This document shows positions 12,058 through 13,083 of a stretch of DNA of 13,083 bases, piece after piece. Numbering within the stretch: the first letter of the stretch is position 1; every line of letters starts with the position of its first letter. The DNA is from CAJXVY01 sp965660355 (GTDB taxonomy: Bacteria; Actinomycetota; Actinomycetes; Actinomycetales; Microbacteriaceae). A program made the position numbers and the translations under genes. The stretch is from NCBI GenBank assembly GCA_965660355.1, contig CBFHZN010000027.1, forward strand, positions 1 through 13,083, in the 5' to 3' direction. The notes beneath the pieces are model-generated. The model searched no databases, was not told where the DNA came from, and saw only the letters and a program-made list of their open reading frames with translations.

Positions 12058-13083
12058 ATGTCACGAATCTCCGCCAGAATCGCCGCCATAAGTGAATCAG
12101 CTACCCTAAAAGTTGATGCCAAAGCCAAGGCCATGAAAGCCGAAGGCAAAAACGTAATTTCTTATGCAGCCGGTGAGCCAGATTTCCAAACTCCGGATCA
12201 CATCGTTGAAGCAGCAATAGCCGCAGCCAAAGATCCCAAAAACCACCGCTACACCCCAGCCGCTGGATTGCCTGAACTAAAAGATGCGATTGTCGCCAAG
12301 ACCAAAGTTGATTCTGGAACTGAAGTTGCAGCCAATCAAGTAGTTGTCACTAACGGTGGCAAGCAAGCTGTTTACCAAGCATGTGCAGCAATTTTGGATC
12401 CGGGTGATGAAGTAATAGTCCCAGCACCTTTTTGGACCACCTACCCCGAAAGCATCGCTTTGGCAGGTGGCAAACAGGTAAGTGTTTTTGCAGGAAGTGA
12501 CCAGGACTATAAAGTCACTGTCCAGCAACTGGATGAAGCAAAGACAAACAAAACCAAAGCTGTCATGTTTGTTAGCCCTTCAAACCCAACAGGTGCTGTT
12601 TATTCAAAACAGGAAACCGAAGACATTGCCCGCTGGGCATTAGATAACGGCATTTGGATCATCGCCGACGAGATTTATCAAAACCTCACTTATGACGGTG
12701 TCTTCGCCCACAGCCCATCAGAGCTGGTTCCTGAAGTTCAAGATCAAACAATTATGGTCAACGGCGTTGCGAAGACATATGCGATTGGGCTGGATGGTTG
12801 CCCCTGTTGATGTTGCCAAAGCTGCAGCGAACCTGCAATCGCATCTTTCATCCAATGTTGCAAACATCTCTCAGCGGGCTGCCATTGCAGCACTGACAGG
12901 ACCCCAAGAACCAGCACTTGAAATGCTAAAAGCCTTTGACAGAAGAAGAAAGTTGATCTTGTCCGAGCTTGCAAAGATTCCCGGATTCAACACCCCAGAA
13001 CCAAAGGGGGCTTTTTATGTCTACCCCGATGTCAGGGAACTACTTGGCAAAACCTGGGGCGGTAAGGAAATCAACAGTTCCCT
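12058..13083 (+). pseudogene. Class I PLP-dependent aminotransferase (aspartate aminotransferase-like), frameshifted and cut by window end
   Basis: Family members transfer amino groups between aspartate or similar amino acids and 2-oxo acids. The first frame (12058-12784) shows the substrate-side AAGEPDF segment (37-43), RYTPAAGLPEL (64-74), SNPTG (175-179), ADEIY (203-207) and the PLP lysine K239 in NGVAKTYA. The frame then runs into 'IGLDGCPC' and stops at 12810. The family's remaining sequence resumes in the next frame from 12785 (LGWMVAPVDVAKAA onward) and stays open to the window end, with the C-terminal KGAFYVYPD segment. About 14 bases coding for a conserved M-T-G-W-R-type stretch are missing, including the arginine that binds the PLP phosphate. 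The gene is therefore probably inactive, unless the lesion is an assembly or strain artefact. The 3' end lies outside. Confidence 0.85.

Overview
The window looks like a chromosomal segment of a low-to-medium GC actinobacterium. The order tRNA-Trp, secE, nusG, rplK, rplA, the class Ib ribonucleotide reductase nrdEF, a NusG with a long acidic N-terminal tail, and an L10-leader attenuator ahead of rplJ-rplL all fit Actinobacteria. Compact genes, short gaps and roughly 50% GC suggest a streamlined Microbacteriaceae-type genome; this assignment is inference. I see no phage, insertion sequence or CRISPR array.

Layout: (1) 1-2823, plus strand: the 3' part of nrdE, complete nrdF, then a 15-residue cysteine-rich micro-ORF with a perfect Shine-Dalgarno sequence, closed by a strong terminator. 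(2) 2843-3670, plus: a ZIP-family metal transporter, convergent with rplL across a bidirectional terminator. (3) 3710-4811, minus: rplJ-rplL with promoter, L10 leader RNA and attenuator. (4) 4785-8437, minus: a tightly packed string of two small membrane proteins, a HAD phosphatase, a glutaredoxin-like protein and a DEAD-box RNA helicase that leads into the rplJ leader. (5) 8462-9424, plus: a PfkB sugar kinase, divergent from the membrane genes across only 24 bp. (6) 9462-11865, minus: tRNA-Trp, secE, nusG, rplK, rplA, with a hairpin between rplK and rplA. (7) 12058 to the end, plus: a class I aminotransferase whose frame is broken at about 12784.

How it fits together: most of the window is translation and transcription core (L1, L7/L12, L10, L11, NusG, SecE, tRNA-Trp, a helicase). 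At the left end is dNTP synthesis together with a metal transporter that could plausibly feed the di-metal NrdF. The most novel element is the CxC-x4-CxC peptide encoded directly after nrdF. The most striking lesion is the aminotransferase frameshift, which removes the conserved PLP-phosphate-binding stretch after the catalytic lysine.
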